The notes: generated from the letters alone by a model not told the origin. 64,000 bases of DNA from Chryseobacterium indicum (GCF_021504595.1 NZ_JACSGT010000003.1:649196-713195), one strand, 5' to 3'; shown: positions 7,749 to 16,599, counted from the first letter of the stretch. Made by a program: numbers and translations.

Positions 7749-9116
7749 TTATGCGTTTTCAGAATCAAGGATTTTGTACAATTTATCAGACAGACGAACT
7801 CTGAAAGGCAGTTCGAAAGTAATCTGATCTCCTGCTTTTGCTGCTTCGCTGAAAGCTCCGTTCACAAAGATCTGAGAGATGGTTATTTCCTGATCTCCTG
7901 TTGTCGGTCCGGAAATTAAGACCTTATCTCCTACTGCAAGTCCATTGTTTTCAATTAAAAACTGAGCAATTTTAGATTTTGAATAATAATGTTCCGCCTT
8001 TCCGATCAAAATCTTTTTAACTTTTATTTTCTGACGGATATCTTTTGTTTCAGCTTTTGCCAATGGTGCATCCGGCAAATTTCCAGACTTTTTAAACTTC
8101 AAAGCTTCAGATTTTCCTTTTCTGAATACTTTATTTCCTACCTGAAGACCTTTTCTTTTAGCAACCTGCTCTTCCCATGGCAAATGAATGGTTTCCTGAC
8201 ATTCTGTTGAACAGCAGTTTTCCATCGCTGCTTTACATTCATCACACTGGATAAACAATAAATGACACGCATCGTTCGCACAGTTGGTATGATTGTCACA
8301 CGGTTTTCCGCACTGGTGGCACTGCGCGATGATATCGTCGGTAATTCTTTCTCCTAATCTGTGGTCGAATACAAAGTTTTTACCAATAAACTTACTTTCT
8401 ATGCCTTCTTCTTTTATCTGACGGGTGTACTCAATAATTCCCCCTTCCAGCTGAAATACATTTTTGAAACCCTGATGTTTGAAATAAGCACTCGCTTTTT
8501 CGCAACGGATTCCTCCGGTACAGTACATCAAAAGGTTTTTATCTTCCTTGAAATCCTGTAACTGCTCGTTAATAATCGGCAGACTTTCTCTGAAGTTTTC
8601 CACATCGGGAGTAATTGCTCCTTCAAAATGCCCGACTTCACTTTCGTAGTGATTTCTGAAATCTACGACTATAGTGTTCGGATCTTCAAGCAAATTATTA
8701 AACTCCTTTGCTCTTAAATGAACGCCTTTATTGGTAACATCAAAAGTATCATCGTTCAGACCATCGGCTACGATTTTGTTTCTGACTTTGATGGTTAATT
8801 TTAAAAATGAATGATTGTCCTGCTCCACTGCTACATTCAGACGGATTCCTTTCATGAAATCATACACTTCGAGAGTGTCGCGAAATGCCTCAAAATTATC
8901 CGCAGGAACGCTCATCTGTGCATTAATTCCTTCATGCGCTACGTAAATACGACCAAGCGCATCAAGTGCATTCCAGGCTATAAATAAATCGTCGCGAAAT
9001 TTTTTGGGATCTTCAATTTTGGCATACGCATAGAAAGACAGAGTAAGGCGCTCTTTTCCGGCCTCATCAATTAATCGAGCTCTTTCTTCTGCGCTTAAGG
9101 TGTTGTACAGTTGCAT
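7749..9116 (-). CDS. trhO: tRNA uridine(34) hydroxylase TrhO, extended form
   Basis: A 455-residue YceA/TrhO homologue. Residues 25-115 are the N-terminal UPF0176 acylphosphatase-like domain. Residues 135-235 are a rhodanese domain with active-site loop CTGGIRCEKA (Cys199). Residues ~262-305 hold the family's Cys-rich cluster (CHQCGKPC, CANDACH, QCDEC, CCSTEC) likely to bind metal. TrhO makes 5-hydroxyuridine at tRNA position 34 using O2. E. coli TrhO has about 350 residues; the extra ~100 C-terminal residues (from ~355) form a beta-rich region with GKAEHYYSKSKIAQFLIEN and GDKVLISGPTTG that resembles the small barrel at the end of U32 peptidases. Promoter element found upstream. Confidence 0.9.
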   Translation of the reverse strand: MQLYNTLSAEERARLIDEAGKERLTLSFYAYAKIEDPKKFRDDLFIAWNALDALGRIYVAHEGINAQMSVPADNFEAFRDTLEVYDFMKGIRLNVAVEQDNHSFLKLTIKVRNKIVADGLNDDTFDVTNKGVHLRAKEFNNLLEDPNTIVVDFRNHYESEVGHFEGAITPDVENFRESLPIINEQLQDFKEDKNLLMYCTGGIRCEKASAYFKHQGFKNVFQLEGGIIEYTRQIKEEGIESKFIGKNFVFDHRLGERITDDIIAQCHQCGKPCDNHTNCANDACHLLFIQCDECKAAMENCCSTECQETIHLPWEEQVAKRKGLQVGNKVFRKGKSEALKFKKSGNLPDAPLAKAETKDIRQKIKVKKILIGKAEHYYSKSKIAQFLIENNGLAVGDKVLISGPTTGDQEITISQIFVNGAFSEAAKAGDQITFELPFRVRLSDKLYKILDSENA

Positions 9117-9147
9117 GCTATAAACGTTTTAAGTGAGAAAATTTTTG

Positions 9148-9155
9148 CAAAGATA
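9148..9155 (-). promoter_or_regulatory. -7 promoter element of trhO
   Basis: TATCTTTG on the minus strand, an exact TAnnTTTG match, 31 bases before the trhO ATG. A TCG lies near the -33 position instead of TTG. Confidence 0.5.
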
Positions 9156-9250
9156 ATTATTTTAAGATAAATCCGAAATATAAAATTTATCAGGTATACA
9201 TTAAGATTGGTACTCTTTTGGCTTCCGTATTGTCAGCATGATTTAGCTTG

Positions 9251-9283
9251 TGACATTTCAAACATCAATATGCCATAATGTCA
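9251..9283. promoter_or_regulatory. Inverted repeat upstream of the HtrA gene
   Basis: TGACATT (9251-9257) and AATGTCA (9277-9283) form a perfect 7-bp dyad separated by 19 bases, in the 357-base divergent region between trhO and htrA. Its position about 110 bases before the -33 box of htrA would suit a stress regulator. No known regulator is assigned. The rest of the region is AT-rich and not coding. Confidence 0.3.
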
Positions 9284-9393
9284 TTAAGATTTTTTTAAGG
9301 ATCGTTAATTGAGATTTTAAAATTTATGGGATAATGCATAAATTATTGCAATTGCTGTTAAATTTTAGTTAAAAATGAAACATTACATACCAA

Positions 9394-9420
9394 TTGCATA
9401 CATATTTAGCATTAAATTTG
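9394..9420 (+). promoter_or_regulatory. Promoter of the HtrA gene
   Basis: TTG at 9394-9396, a 16-base spacer (short for this class) and TAAATTTG at 9413-9420. Transcription would start near 9427, which rules out the in-frame ATG at 9375 and favours 9474 (or 9432) as start codon. Confidence 0.5.
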
Positions 9421-9473
9421 TTTACAGTAAAATGAAAAAGTTAACATCAATAAATAACAAAGAAAGATATACA

Positions 9474-10997
9474 ATGAAGAGTACTTTAAAAAAACTATTA
9501 CCATTTGCAGTAGTGGGAGTTATTTCCGGTGCTACTACCGTTGGAGGATTACAATATTTTAATCACGATTCCAACAGTGCAGATCAATCATATTTTACAA
9601 AATCTTCCAATGTTTCCTTTGCGGGAATGAATTCTGCTGCAGTAGGTGATGATTTTGTAAAGGCTGCCAAAACGACAGTTCCGGCAGTGGTAACCATTAA
9701 AAACTATCAGTCCAGAAGTACAAGCAGAGCTTCTGAACAGGATATGTTCGATTTCTTCTTCGGAGATCCTTTCGGAGGAAGAGGACAGCAGAGACAAAAG
9801 CAGCAGGTTCCTGATAATATGCCTTCAGGAATGGGATCGGGAGTAATTATTTCGCCGGACGGATATATCATTTCGAATAACCATGTTGTAGCAGGAGCCA
9901 ATAAGTTAGAAGTGGTTTTAAGCAACAAAAAATCTTATATCGCCACTTTAGTAGGAACAGACCCGAATACAGATATTTCCCTTCTTAAAATTGAAGAAAA
10001 AGGATTGCCTTATTTAAATTTTGCCAATTCCGATAATATTGAAGTAGGACAATGGGTACTTGCCGTAGGAAATCCTTTGGGATTAAATTCTACCGTTACA
10101 GCAGGTATTGTTTCTGCAAAAGGAAGAGGAATCGGAATTTTAAGTTCACAGGGAAAAGCAGCCAATCCGATTGAAAGTTTTATTCAGACCGATGCAGCAA
10201 TTAACCCGGGGAATTCAGGAGGAGCTTTGGTCAATACAAACGGAGATTTAATTGGTATCAACTCTGCTATTCAGTCTACCACAGGTTATTACCAGGGGTA
10301 CGGATTTGCAGTTCCTGCAAACTTAGCGAGAAAAATTGTTGAAGACATCAAAAAATTCGGTATCGTACAAAGAGGATTCTTAGGGGTAACTTCTTTAGAT
10401 CTTTCAGACGATCAGCTTGTCGCAGCATACAATAAAGATAAAAAGACCAATTACAAATCCGGTTCAGGGGTTCTGGTAACAGGATTCGGAGAAAGCAGCG
10501 GCGCAGAAGATGCAGGATTAAAAGTAGGTGATATCATTACCCAGATTGATACAACGCCAATTACAGATTTTGCTGATCTTTCCATTGCGATCGGAAGCAA
10601 ACGTCCGGGAGATAAAGTGACGGTAACTTATCAGAGAAACGGAAAACCTTCCACAACAACGGTTACGTTAAGAGATCAGAAAGGGGGAACTTCTACAAGA
10701 ACAAAAGCAGATCTTAGTGTAACGGAAAAAATCGGAGCCGATTTCCAGAGTATTGATGATAAAACAAAAGCGTATTATGGGCTGAACAGCGGAGTAATCG
10801 CCAAAAATGTAATTGAAGGCGGTGAAATGGCAAAAGCAGGAATCGTAGACGGATACATCATCACAGAGATCAACGGAAAACCTGTAAACTCACAGAAAGA
10901 CGTAGAAAATATTCTGAATAAGTTCACGGGAACTGCCCAGATCAAATACATGGACGACTACGGAAGAGGGTATCAGAGAGGATTTAAAATGCCTTAA
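9474..10997 (+). CDS. Do-family serine protease, HtrA/DegP-like
   Basis: A 507-residue protein from ATG 9474. Residues 4-28 are an uncleaved or cleaved membrane signal (LLPFAVVGVISGATTVGG). The trypsin-like domain spans about 60-290 with triad His137 (SNNHVVAG), Asp167 (NTDISLLKI) and Ser248 (NPGNSGGALV). Two PDZ domains follow, about 300-395 and 400-500, as in DegP/DegQ. A Gly/Gln-rich Q-linker-like insert lies near 98-115. It degrades or refolds damaged envelope proteins in the periplasm. Starts at 9375 and 9432 are in frame but the first precedes the promoter. Single gene with a strong terminator. Confidence 0.92.
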   Translation: MKSTLKKLLPFAVVGVISGATTVGGLQYFNHDSNSADQSYFTKSSNVSFAGMNSAAVGDDFVKAAKTTVPAVVTIKNYQSRSTSRASEQDMFDFFFGDPFGGRGQQRQKQQVPDNMPSGMGSGVIISPDGYIISNNHVVAGANKLEVVLSNKKSYIATLVGTDPNTDISLLKIEEKGLPYLNFANSDNIEVGQWVLAVGNPLGLNSTVTAGIVSAKGRGIGILSSQGKAANPIESFIQTDAAINPGNSGGALVNTNGDLIGINSAIQSTTGYYQGYGFAVPANLARKIVEDIKKFGIVQRGFLGVTSLDLSDDQLVAAYNKDKKTNYKSGSGVLVTGFGESSGAEDAGLKVGDIITQIDTTPITDFADLSIAIGSKRPGDKVTVTYQRNGKPSTTTVTLRDQKGGTSTRTKADLSVTEKIGADFQSIDDKTKAYYGLNSGVIAKNVIEGGEMAKAGIVDGYIITEINGKPVNSQKDVENILNKFTGTAQIKYMDDYGRGYQRGFKMP

Positions 10998-11028
10998 TTT
11001 ATAGAGCTAAACTTCACTTCATATCAAA

Positions 11029-11066
11029 AACTCGGCTGTCTCAAATGAGACAGCCGAGTTTTTTTA
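11029..11066 (+). terminator. Terminator of the HtrA gene
   Basis: A 14-bp perfect stem (11029-11042 with 11047-11060), 4-nt loop, then a run of T. One of the strongest hairpins in the window. Confidence 0.92.
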
Positions 11067-11219
11067 ATCTTCAGAAACATATTGTTTATTGAAATAGACA
11101 TATGGACAATAAATCGGCAAATCAGCCTTCCTGAAAGCTTCCTGCACTCCTGCAACAGCTTTTCCGGGAACCGGGAAACCTACCCGCACCCTAGTAAGAA
11201 ACTTTCCGGAAATTGATAT
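11064..11219 (-). pseudogene. Possible gene remnant without a start codon
   Basis: Minus strand, between two terminators. About 52 codons are open and end at TAA (11066-11064). The translation has a protein-like composition (GKFLTRVRVGFPVPGKAV near the start, DLPIYCPYVYFNKQYV near the end), but no ATG or TTG start lies in frame; only a GTG at codon ~11. Upstream sequence is the terminator of the preceding gene. It could be a decayed gene end or chance. Family not recognised. Confidence 0.25.
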
Positions 11220-11230
11220 AAAAACAAAAA

Positions 11231-11252
11231 AACGCTGCAACCTGCAGCGTTT
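11231..11252 (-). terminator. Terminator of the ridA/membrane-protein pair
   Basis: AACGCTGCA pairs with TGCAGCGTT (9 bp, 3-nt loop). On the minus strand a run of seven T follows. Confidence 0.85.
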
Positions 11253-11258
11253 TTATAA

Positions 11259-11711
11259 TTATGATTTATTCATTTTTTCAGCGATTCTTCTTTTCTTCTT
11301 TCGTTCATAAATGACTTCTACTATTTTACCTCCGATCCACGAAAACGGGAAGAATGTAAGAAAAATAGAGATTTTATAGAAGGTAGGATGATAAGGGAAA
11401 ACAATAACATCCAGCATGGCTATAAAAAGCATAATGAAACCGATAAGAATAGCATAAGCCACCTTAGCATATTTTACGATAATGGCAGTTGCCACACCTC
11501 CCACTGTAGTTCCCAATCCGGAAATAAACAGCAGAAAGCCGAAAAACGCACCGTCGTTCTGCTTGCTCTGAAGAAATCTCTGCCAATGCTCAAACGGAGC
11601 AAAAGCGTCGAAATTTACCCATTGCGGAAATGCTCTTATCCCAAGAGTAATAATGAGTCCTGCAATTCCAAGACCTACGATAACCGCAATTGTATTTCTT
11701 ATAAAGTTCAT
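11259..11711 (-). CDS. Four-helix membrane protein, unknown
   Basis: A 150-residue protein with four predicted membrane helices (about residues 6-26, 55-78, 86-107 and 112-132) and a basic C-terminal tail (YERKKKRRIAEK). No known motif. Its start codon overlaps the ridA stop codon by one base (TAATG type), so it is translated with ridA; there is no evident functional link. Length and topology are like those of many uncharacterised Bacteroidota inner-membrane proteins. Confidence 0.75.
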   Translation of the reverse strand: MNFIRNTIAVIVGLGIAGLIITLGIRAFPQWVNFDAFAPFEHWQRFLQSKQNDGAFFGFLLFISGLGTTVGGVATAIIVKYAKVAYAILIGFIMLFIAMLDVIVFPYHPTFYKISIFLTFFPFSWIGGKIVEVIYERKKKRRIAEKMNKS

Positions 11712-12091
11712 TAATCCTGATGTGCAATCATAGAAATTTCAATATCCACATTTTTCGGCAGACAGGAAACCTGTACCGTTTCGCGCGCAGGGAAGCTTTC
11801 AGCATCCAGATAGGAAGCATAAATATCATTCATTACAGCAAAATCATCCATGCTTTTAAGGAAAATGGTAGCTTTTACAACATTTTTAAAAGTCATTCCT
11901 GCTTCTTTAAGAATAGCGTCCAGATTCTTCATTACCTGATGCGTTTCCTTTTCAATCCCTTCTACCAGCTTTCCGGTTGCAGGATCTACAGGGATCTGTC
12001 CGGAAATATACAATATTCCGTTTGCCATATTGGCTTGTGAATAGGGTCCAATAGCAGCAGGAGCATTAACAGTGTTGATTACTTTTTTCAT
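11711..12091 (-). CDS. ridA: RidA-family enamine/imine deaminase
   Basis: A 126-residue YjgF/YER057c/UK114 protein. Family marks: NAPAAIGPYSQA near residues 9-20, ISGQIPVDP near 29-37, the conserved Arg in SFPARETVQV near 101-110 that binds the substrate carboxylate, and EISMIA at the end. RidA hydrolyses reactive 2-aminoacrylate and related enamines formed by PLP enzymes. It acts as a trimer in the cytosol. First gene of a two-gene unit with the membrane protein that follows. Confidence 0.93.
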   Translation of the reverse strand: MKKVINTVNAPAAIGPYSQANMANGILYISGQIPVDPATGKLVEGIEKETHQVMKNLDAILKEAGMTFKNVVKATIFLKSMDDFAVMNDIYASYLDAESFPARETVQVSCLPKNVDIEISMIAHQD

Positions 12092-12147
12092 GAAAATTTA
12101 TTTTGGATGCAAATATAAAATTTATATTCTATTTCTAGAATCAAATA

Positions 12148-14763
12148 TTAGAAAGGTGCATTAGGCTGTGTAAAACTTCTGTCTTTATACTTCAGCGCAT
12201 CGCTTAAGATATTGGCTTTGATGCCGATAAAGAAATCATATACTTTATACTGCCCGAAAGGAACCCAGTTGAAATTAATGGTAAAACTTCGCTGATCTCT
12301 TGCAAAACCAATTCGGGTATATGCCAGTTTCTGCGTTACCATATCATAGTGCGTACTCCCATTGATGTTCCAGTACGGGGTAAGTTTAATACTCCCGTCG
12401 AGCCCTACAGAAGCAAGCTTGGTCGGGGTTCTGGATGCCGAACTTTTCGTGTAGGCATAGTTCGCATTTACGTTTAATGTCCATGCCTGATTGAAATGCG
12501 CATAATTATCATCATCAAAATAATAATTTTCATTTCTAACCTCACCCTTCGTTTTATACTTTTTGGCATAATCTGTTTTCTCACCAAAAATTTCGCTGCT
12601 TAAAGGATAAGACATCTGAACATTGAATCCCTGAACACTGAAGTACCCGAACTGCTCTGTTCTGATTCCCGCATCCTGTCCCGGAAGGAAGATAATTTTA
12701 TACGGATCTAAAGACAAACTCGTATTAAGACTTAGCTTATTGTTAAAGAAAGAAGACTGCCCCGTAATTGTAATAATAGAAAAAGGGTGATCTTTTGCTG
12801 CAAAATTATAATTTCCGGTAAGGTTAAGAGATTCAAAAATCTTTATCTTCTTCACGCCTGTAGAATCACTTTTCGATCTTACTTTCATTTCCAGATTGTT
12901 TCCGATGTTAAAGCCTAAAGCTCCCACCAATCCTGTGGTCGGGCTTCCGATAATTCCGCCTTCGAAAATAGAATACGGCGTTAAAGCTCCGTTCGCGTCG
13001 TAATAATTTTTAAAATATCCATAGCCGGAACCTCCGAAATCCGGAGAATAGGTAAACCCGATACTTGGTGTCATCATGTGTCTGATGGCTTCAATCGCAG
13101 AACCTTTCTTAAAGTTTGCCTGCCCGTATAAAGTCGTCTGAATACTTGCTGTGGTAGAAAATGTAGAATATCCGGAAATTCCTTTATTGGTTTCCGTGAT
13201 TACTTTATTCTGAAGTGGATCGTAGAATTTATTGATGGTTTTTGTAGTTAAAGCATTATCAATATTCGCCCCTAAACTGAATGTGAAATATTTCGCAACA
13301 GTTGTATTGGTTCCTAAAGCAATGTTATTTTTAACTCCCGTCTGTAATTTATCCCACATTGCTGCTTTAAACAGTTCCCCTTCATTGGTCTGAACGAAAT
13401 TAGATAAATTCACCCCTGTATTTACGGTTAAATTCTCAAGCAGACCGGCGCGTACTCCCGTTTTTGACTTAAATAAGTAAAACTGATTAATTGCCACGTT
13501 CATCTGTGGCAGACGCAGATCTGATAAACCGGTTGCAAAATTCTGAGAATACGAAGCTGTTCCCGTAATGGTAACCGGAAGTTTTAAAAATCTCTTTGTA
13601 ATGGTAACCGTAGAGTTCTGCTGGGTGTTTAAAACATTCTGATTTAAGATATAATTGTTGTTCAGTGTATTGTTATAAAACTTTGTACTTACAATATCTA
13701 CCGATGCCGAAAACGTGAGGAAAGGATTGGCTTTTGAATCCTGCGTATGTCTCCACGCAATTCTGTATGTTCCTGTTTTGCTGTAATTATCCAGACCTTT
13801 GATTCCGCGAACCATGGTTCCGATGTCCGCAGAAAAATTTCCGGAATAGCGGTATTTCTTTATATAATTCATCTCCGGCCGCAAATTCCAGCTTCCTTTC
13901 GTATAAATATCCGAAAGAATTTTCAGATCGAAATGCTCTCCTATCGGCTGATAGTAGCCCAGACTATTCAGGAAAAATCCTACATCCTGTCTTTCCCCGA
14001 AACTCGGGATCAGAATACCTGCAGATCTTTTGCTTGAAAAAGGAAGAATCGCAAAAGGCATGATAAGCGGAGTGGGAACCTGCTCTATATACATCTGAAT
14101 CGGTCCCGAAACAATGGAAGATTTGTTTTTTGTTTTTACAAGTTTCAGATATCTTGCTCTTAAAAAATAATCTGCCGCTGTATCTTTTTTCTTGATGTAA
14201 TAATCGTCGGTTGTATAATCTGCGCGGCTCATCGCGAAGATACTGTCGTTGTACTTTTTGGTTTTGTTTGCCGTAATTACCCCTTCACTTTCTTCGGTTC
14301 TTGCATTATAGGCAATTGCCTGTCTCGTTAAGGTGTTATACTGAAATTCTGTAGTTTCATATTTTTTTCCGGCCTGCGTTGTAATAACAGGCTCGATAAT
14401 TTTACCCAAAGAATCCTGTTTTCCACGTGCATACATGAGATGTTTCTGCTCATCGATGGAAATATAATCCGCATCAATCTGCATATCCTGATATTTCACC
14501 TGGGCATTTTTGTTCAGATACACCATTTTTTTCTGGAAATCTCTTCTCTGATAGTCCGCTTTTGTCTGCAGCACAGATTCCAGAGGCTCCTTTTTCAGAA
14601 CAATGGTATCTTTTTTGGAAATAGTATCATTAACCGCATTTTCAGGCAATTTTTCAGGCTTTTGCTGTGCTAAAAAATTGTTAAAAATTAGGATAATTAA
14701 AATTTGTAATATATTTTTGGAGACGGTTTTGACCAATTTTTTGTTATATTTATATGTAAACAA
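12148..14763 (-). CDS. LptD-like LPS assembly outer-membrane protein
   Basis: An 871-residue protein. A signal sequence (ILQILIILIFNNFLAQ) ends near residue 33. Residues ~75-215 form an OstA/LptA-like jellyroll (YLNKNAQVKYQDMQIDADYI, MYARGKQDS, YNTLTRQAIAYNARTEE). The rest is a large beta-barrel domain that begins with the block PTPLIMPFAILPF and RSAGILIPSFGE. It should insert LPS into the outer leaflet. The frame begins at a TTG (14763) right after a promoter element; TTG at 14736 is a second option that gives a neat signal peptide. No ATG is available before residue 81. Divergent from the amidase gene. Confidence 0.85.
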   Translation of the reverse strand: MFTYKYNKKLVKTVSKNILQILIILIFNNFLAQQKPEKLPENAVNDTISKKDTIVLKKEPLESVLQTKADYQRRDFQKKMVYLNKNAQVKYQDMQIDADYISIDEQKHLMYARGKQDSLGKIIEPVITTQAGKKYETTEFQYNTLTRQAIAYNARTEESEGVITANKTKKYNDSIFAMSRADYTTDDYYIKKKDTAADYFLRARYLKLVKTKNKSSIVSGPIQMYIEQVPTPLIMPFAILPFSSKRSAGILIPSFGERQDVGFFLNSLGYYQPIGEHFDLKILSDIYTKGSWNLRPEMNYIKKYRYSGNFSADIGTMVRGIKGLDNYSKTGTYRIAWRHTQDSKANPFLTFSASVDIVSTKFYNNTLNNNYILNQNVLNTQQNSTVTITKRFLKLPVTITGTASYSQNFATGLSDLRLPQMNVAINQFYLFKSKTGVRAGLLENLTVNTGVNLSNFVQTNEGELFKAAMWDKLQTGVKNNIALGTNTTVAKYFTFSLGANIDNALTTKTINKFYDPLQNKVITETNKGISGYSTFSTTASIQTTLYGQANFKKGSAIEAIRHMMTPSIGFTYSPDFGGSGYGYFKNYYDANGALTPYSIFEGGIIGSPTTGLVGALGFNIGNNLEMKVRSKSDSTGVKKIKIFESLNLTGNYNFAAKDHPFSIITITGQSSFFNNKLSLNTSLSLDPYKIIFLPGQDAGIRTEQFGYFSVQGFNVQMSYPLSSEIFGEKTDYAKKYKTKGEVRNENYYFDDDNYAHFNQAWTLNVNANYAYTKSSASRTPTKLASVGLDGSIKLTPYWNINGSTHYDMVTQKLAYTRIGFARDQRSFTINFNWVPFGQYKVYDFFIGIKANILSDALKYKDRSFTQPNAPF

Positions 14764-14771
14764 TTAAGGCT

Positions 14772-14779
14772 CAAAATTA
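14772..14779 (-). promoter_or_regulatory. -7 promoter element of the lptD-like gene
   Basis: TAATTTTG on the minus strand, exact TAnnTTTG. Transcription would start about 14765, so the TTG at 14763 would be almost leaderless and the TTG at 14736 would have a ~30-base leader. Confidence 0.45.
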
Positions 14780-14801
14780 ATATAAATTTTAAAACTGTAA
14801 G

Positions 14802-16088
14802 ATGCACAAAGTAAATTTTAAAATAATTTTATCATTTCTCTTCATCCTGTTTACCAACTTTATTTTTTCGCAAAAGAAATTTACCATTGTTTTGGACGCC
14901 GGACACGGGGGAAGTGATTACGGAGCTAACAGAACCTACACCGATATCGGAAGGATCTCCGAAAAGGATGTAACGCTTGCCATTACCCTTAAAGTTGGGG
15001 CAATGCTGGAAAAAAATAAAGATTTTAAAGTAATATATACAAGGAAGATCGACGAATATCCTTCGTTATCCGACAGAACCAATCTTGCGAACAGAAGCAA
15101 AGCAGATCTTTTTGTTTCCATACACTGTAATTCTTCCAAAAAACCAACTGCTTACGGAACAGAAACTTATGTACAGGGACCGGATCAGAACGACACCAAT
15201 CTTGAAGTGGCAAAAAGAGAAAATGATGTGATTTTCCTTGATGAAAAAGATAAGCAGACCTTTGGTTCTTATGATGCAAGCTCACCGGAGTCTTTAATCG
15301 CCCTGAAGCTTCAGCAAAGCAAATATCTGGAATCCAGCCTTCTTCTTGGCGGACTGGTAGAAAATAATTTTGTGAATAAAGACAAAAGAAGTTCCCGCGG
15401 TGTGTTCCAGAAAAACCTGCACGTTCTCCGTATGAATGCGATGCCTTCTGTATTAATTGAAACCGGATTTATCAATCATCCCGAAGAAAGCCATTATCTG
15501 GCATCAGAAAAAGGACAGGAGGAAATTTCGGAAAGTATTTATCAGGCAATTATTGATTATAAAAAAGCAATCGACAGGAAATCCGGTGTTTCGGCAGTGG
15601 TGAAAAAACCTGAACCGGATAAACTGGCGGAAGTAGCGCTGAAAAACGATTTCAGAATCCTATTGCTTAGCTCTCCTGAAAAATACAACGACGGAGATCC
15701 TGCTTTAAAAGGTTTAAATTACATCCTGCCTATCAAAGAGAACGGACAGTACAAATATTATTACGGGGTTACTAACCTTGCTTCTGTAAGAGATATCAAC
15801 ATTAAAACGGCAAAAGATGCAGGGTTTAAAAATGCATATGCAGTTGGATTTATGCCGAACCAAAAACTGAGCACAGGGTATTATACGATTGAAGTGTACG
15901 TTGGTGAAAAACTGAATGGAAATTCTTTCATTCTTCAGACGCTGAAAGATGTGGAAAGAAACAAAGAAAGCGGAGTTTTCTATTATACATACGGAAAAGT
16001 GTATTCTCTGGAGGATGCAGTGAAATTACAGAAAGATCTTGAGACTAAAGGAATTAAGAATACCGTAATTCAAAAAGTTTTCAAATAA
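14802..16088 (+). CDS. N-acetylmuramoyl-L-alanine amidase (Amidase_3)
   Basis: A 428-residue exported zinc amidase. Signal peptide residues 1-23. The Amidase_3 domain (about 27-255) has zinc ligands His35 (DAGHGG), Glu54 (RISEKD) and His near 112 (VSIHCNSS), and the catalytic Glu in LIETGFINH near 222. A basic linker leads to a C-terminal region (about 285-428) with FRILLLSSPEKY and VFYYTYGKVYSLEDAVKLQKDLE that resembles a SPOR-like glycan-binding domain. It cleaves the peptide stem from muramic acid during cell division. Divergent from lptD with a 38-base gap. Confidence 0.92.
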   Translation: MHKVNFKIILSFLFILFTNFIFSQKKFTIVLDAGHGGSDYGANRTYTDIGRISEKDVTLAITLKVGAMLEKNKDFKVIYTRKIDEYPSLSDRTNLANRSKADLFVSIHCNSSKKPTAYGTETYVQGPDQNDTNLEVAKRENDVIFLDEKDKQTFGSYDASSPESLIALKLQQSKYLESSLLLGGLVENNFVNKDKRSSRGVFQKNLHVLRMNAMPSVLIETGFINHPEESHYLASEKGQEEISESIYQAIIDYKKAIDRKSGVSAVVKKPEPDKLAEVALKNDFRILLLSSPEKYNDGDPALKGLNYILPIKENGQYKYYYGVTNLASVRDINIKTAKDAGFKNAYAVGFMPNQKLSTGYYTIEVYVGEKLNGNSFILQTLKDVERNKESGVFYYTYGKVYSLEDAVKLQKDLETKGIKNTVIQKVFK

Positions 16089-16100
16089 TAAAAAATAATT

Positions 16101-16130
16101 TTGAAGTTAAAAAGTTAATTATTACTTTTG
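16101..16130 (+). promoter_or_regulatory. Promoter of tRNA-Glu and the following small gene
   Basis: TTG at 16101-16103, 19-base spacer and TACTTTTG at 16123-16130: a perfect Bacteroidota promoter. Transcription would start about 9 bases before the tRNA. Confidence 0.8.
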
Positions 16131-16144
16131 CAACCTCAAAATTT

Positions 16145-16219
16145 GGCCTATTCGTCTAGTGGTTAGGACTCAAGGTTTTCATCCTTGCAACAGGAGTTCG
16201 ATTCTCCTATAGGCTACCA
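16145..16219 (+). tRNA. tRNA-Glu (anticodon UUC), CCA encoded
   Basis: A 75-base cloverleaf. The acceptor stem GGCCTAT pairs with ATAGGCT (one G-U), the anticodon stem CAAGG/CCTTG encloses loop TTTTCAT with anticodon TTC, and the T loop is TTCGATT. The 3' CCA is encoded (16217-16219). It differs at many positions from the two identical tRNA-Glu genes downstream, so it is a separate isodecoder. Confidence 0.93.
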
Positions 16220-16229
16220 AATTTATATC

Positions 16230-16550
16230 ATGCCGGATTTAAAAATACAAGAAGCAAAATTGCTTTTTAAGAAAATCCACTCTAACCCAAAAAGTTACGA
16301 TTTAAAAATCAATGAAGGCGGGATAACAGGCAGTGATGATAAAATAAGTTTCAGACTTGACAGGACTGGAGAAAGGGTCACTTTTGAAGTAACGATTGAC
16401 GGACTTACCTTCACCAATACCACTGGAGAATGGAACAATGCGATAGTAATGCTCAGCAACACTATCAAAAAAATAGAAAGAGAAGAAGAGAATATTAAAA
16501 TAGAACAGGCAATAGATAAACTCAGAAAATATTTATCCGAAGAAAATTAA
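16230..16550 (+). CDS. Small hypothetical protein co-transcribed with tRNA-Glu
   Basis: A 106-residue cytoplasmic protein from ATG 16230. A longer frame would start inside the tRNA at 16185 and is rejected. The ATG is 10 bases after the tRNA CCA end, and the only promoter seen is that of the tRNA, so the mRNA would be released by tRNA 3' processing and be nearly leaderless. The sequence starts with a helix (KIQEAKLLFKKIH), has a beta-rich middle (YDLKINEGGITGSDD, VTFEVTIDGLTFTN) and ends in a charged helix (KKIEREEENIKIEQAIDKLRKYL). No family recognised. Confidence 0.65.
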   Translation: MPDLKIQEAKLLFKKIHSNPKSYDLKINEGGITGSDDKISFRLDRTGERVTFEVTIDGLTFTNTTGEWNNAIVMLSNTIKKIEREEENIKIEQAIDKLRKYLSEEN

Positions 16551-16568
16551 AAATTTTTGAAAATAAAT

Positions 16569-16599
16569 TTGGAGGATAAAAAAAAAGTTTTTACTTTTG
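16569..16599 (+). promoter_or_regulatory. Promoter of rpsT and two tRNA-Glu genes
   Basis: TTG at 16569-16571, 20-base spacer and TACTTTTG at 16592-16599. It places the transcript start near 16605 and so fixes the rpsT start at ATG 16618 rather than the upstream in-frame codon at 16597. Confidence 0.78.

Noticed and set aside
9375..9473. Longer N-terminus for the HtrA protein
   Set aside because: The promoter at 9394-9420 lies inside it, and the start at 9474 gives a proper membrane signal.
16185..16229. N-terminal extension of the small gene after tRNA-Glu
   Set aside because: It begins inside the tRNA; the ATG at 16230 is the first sensible start outside it.
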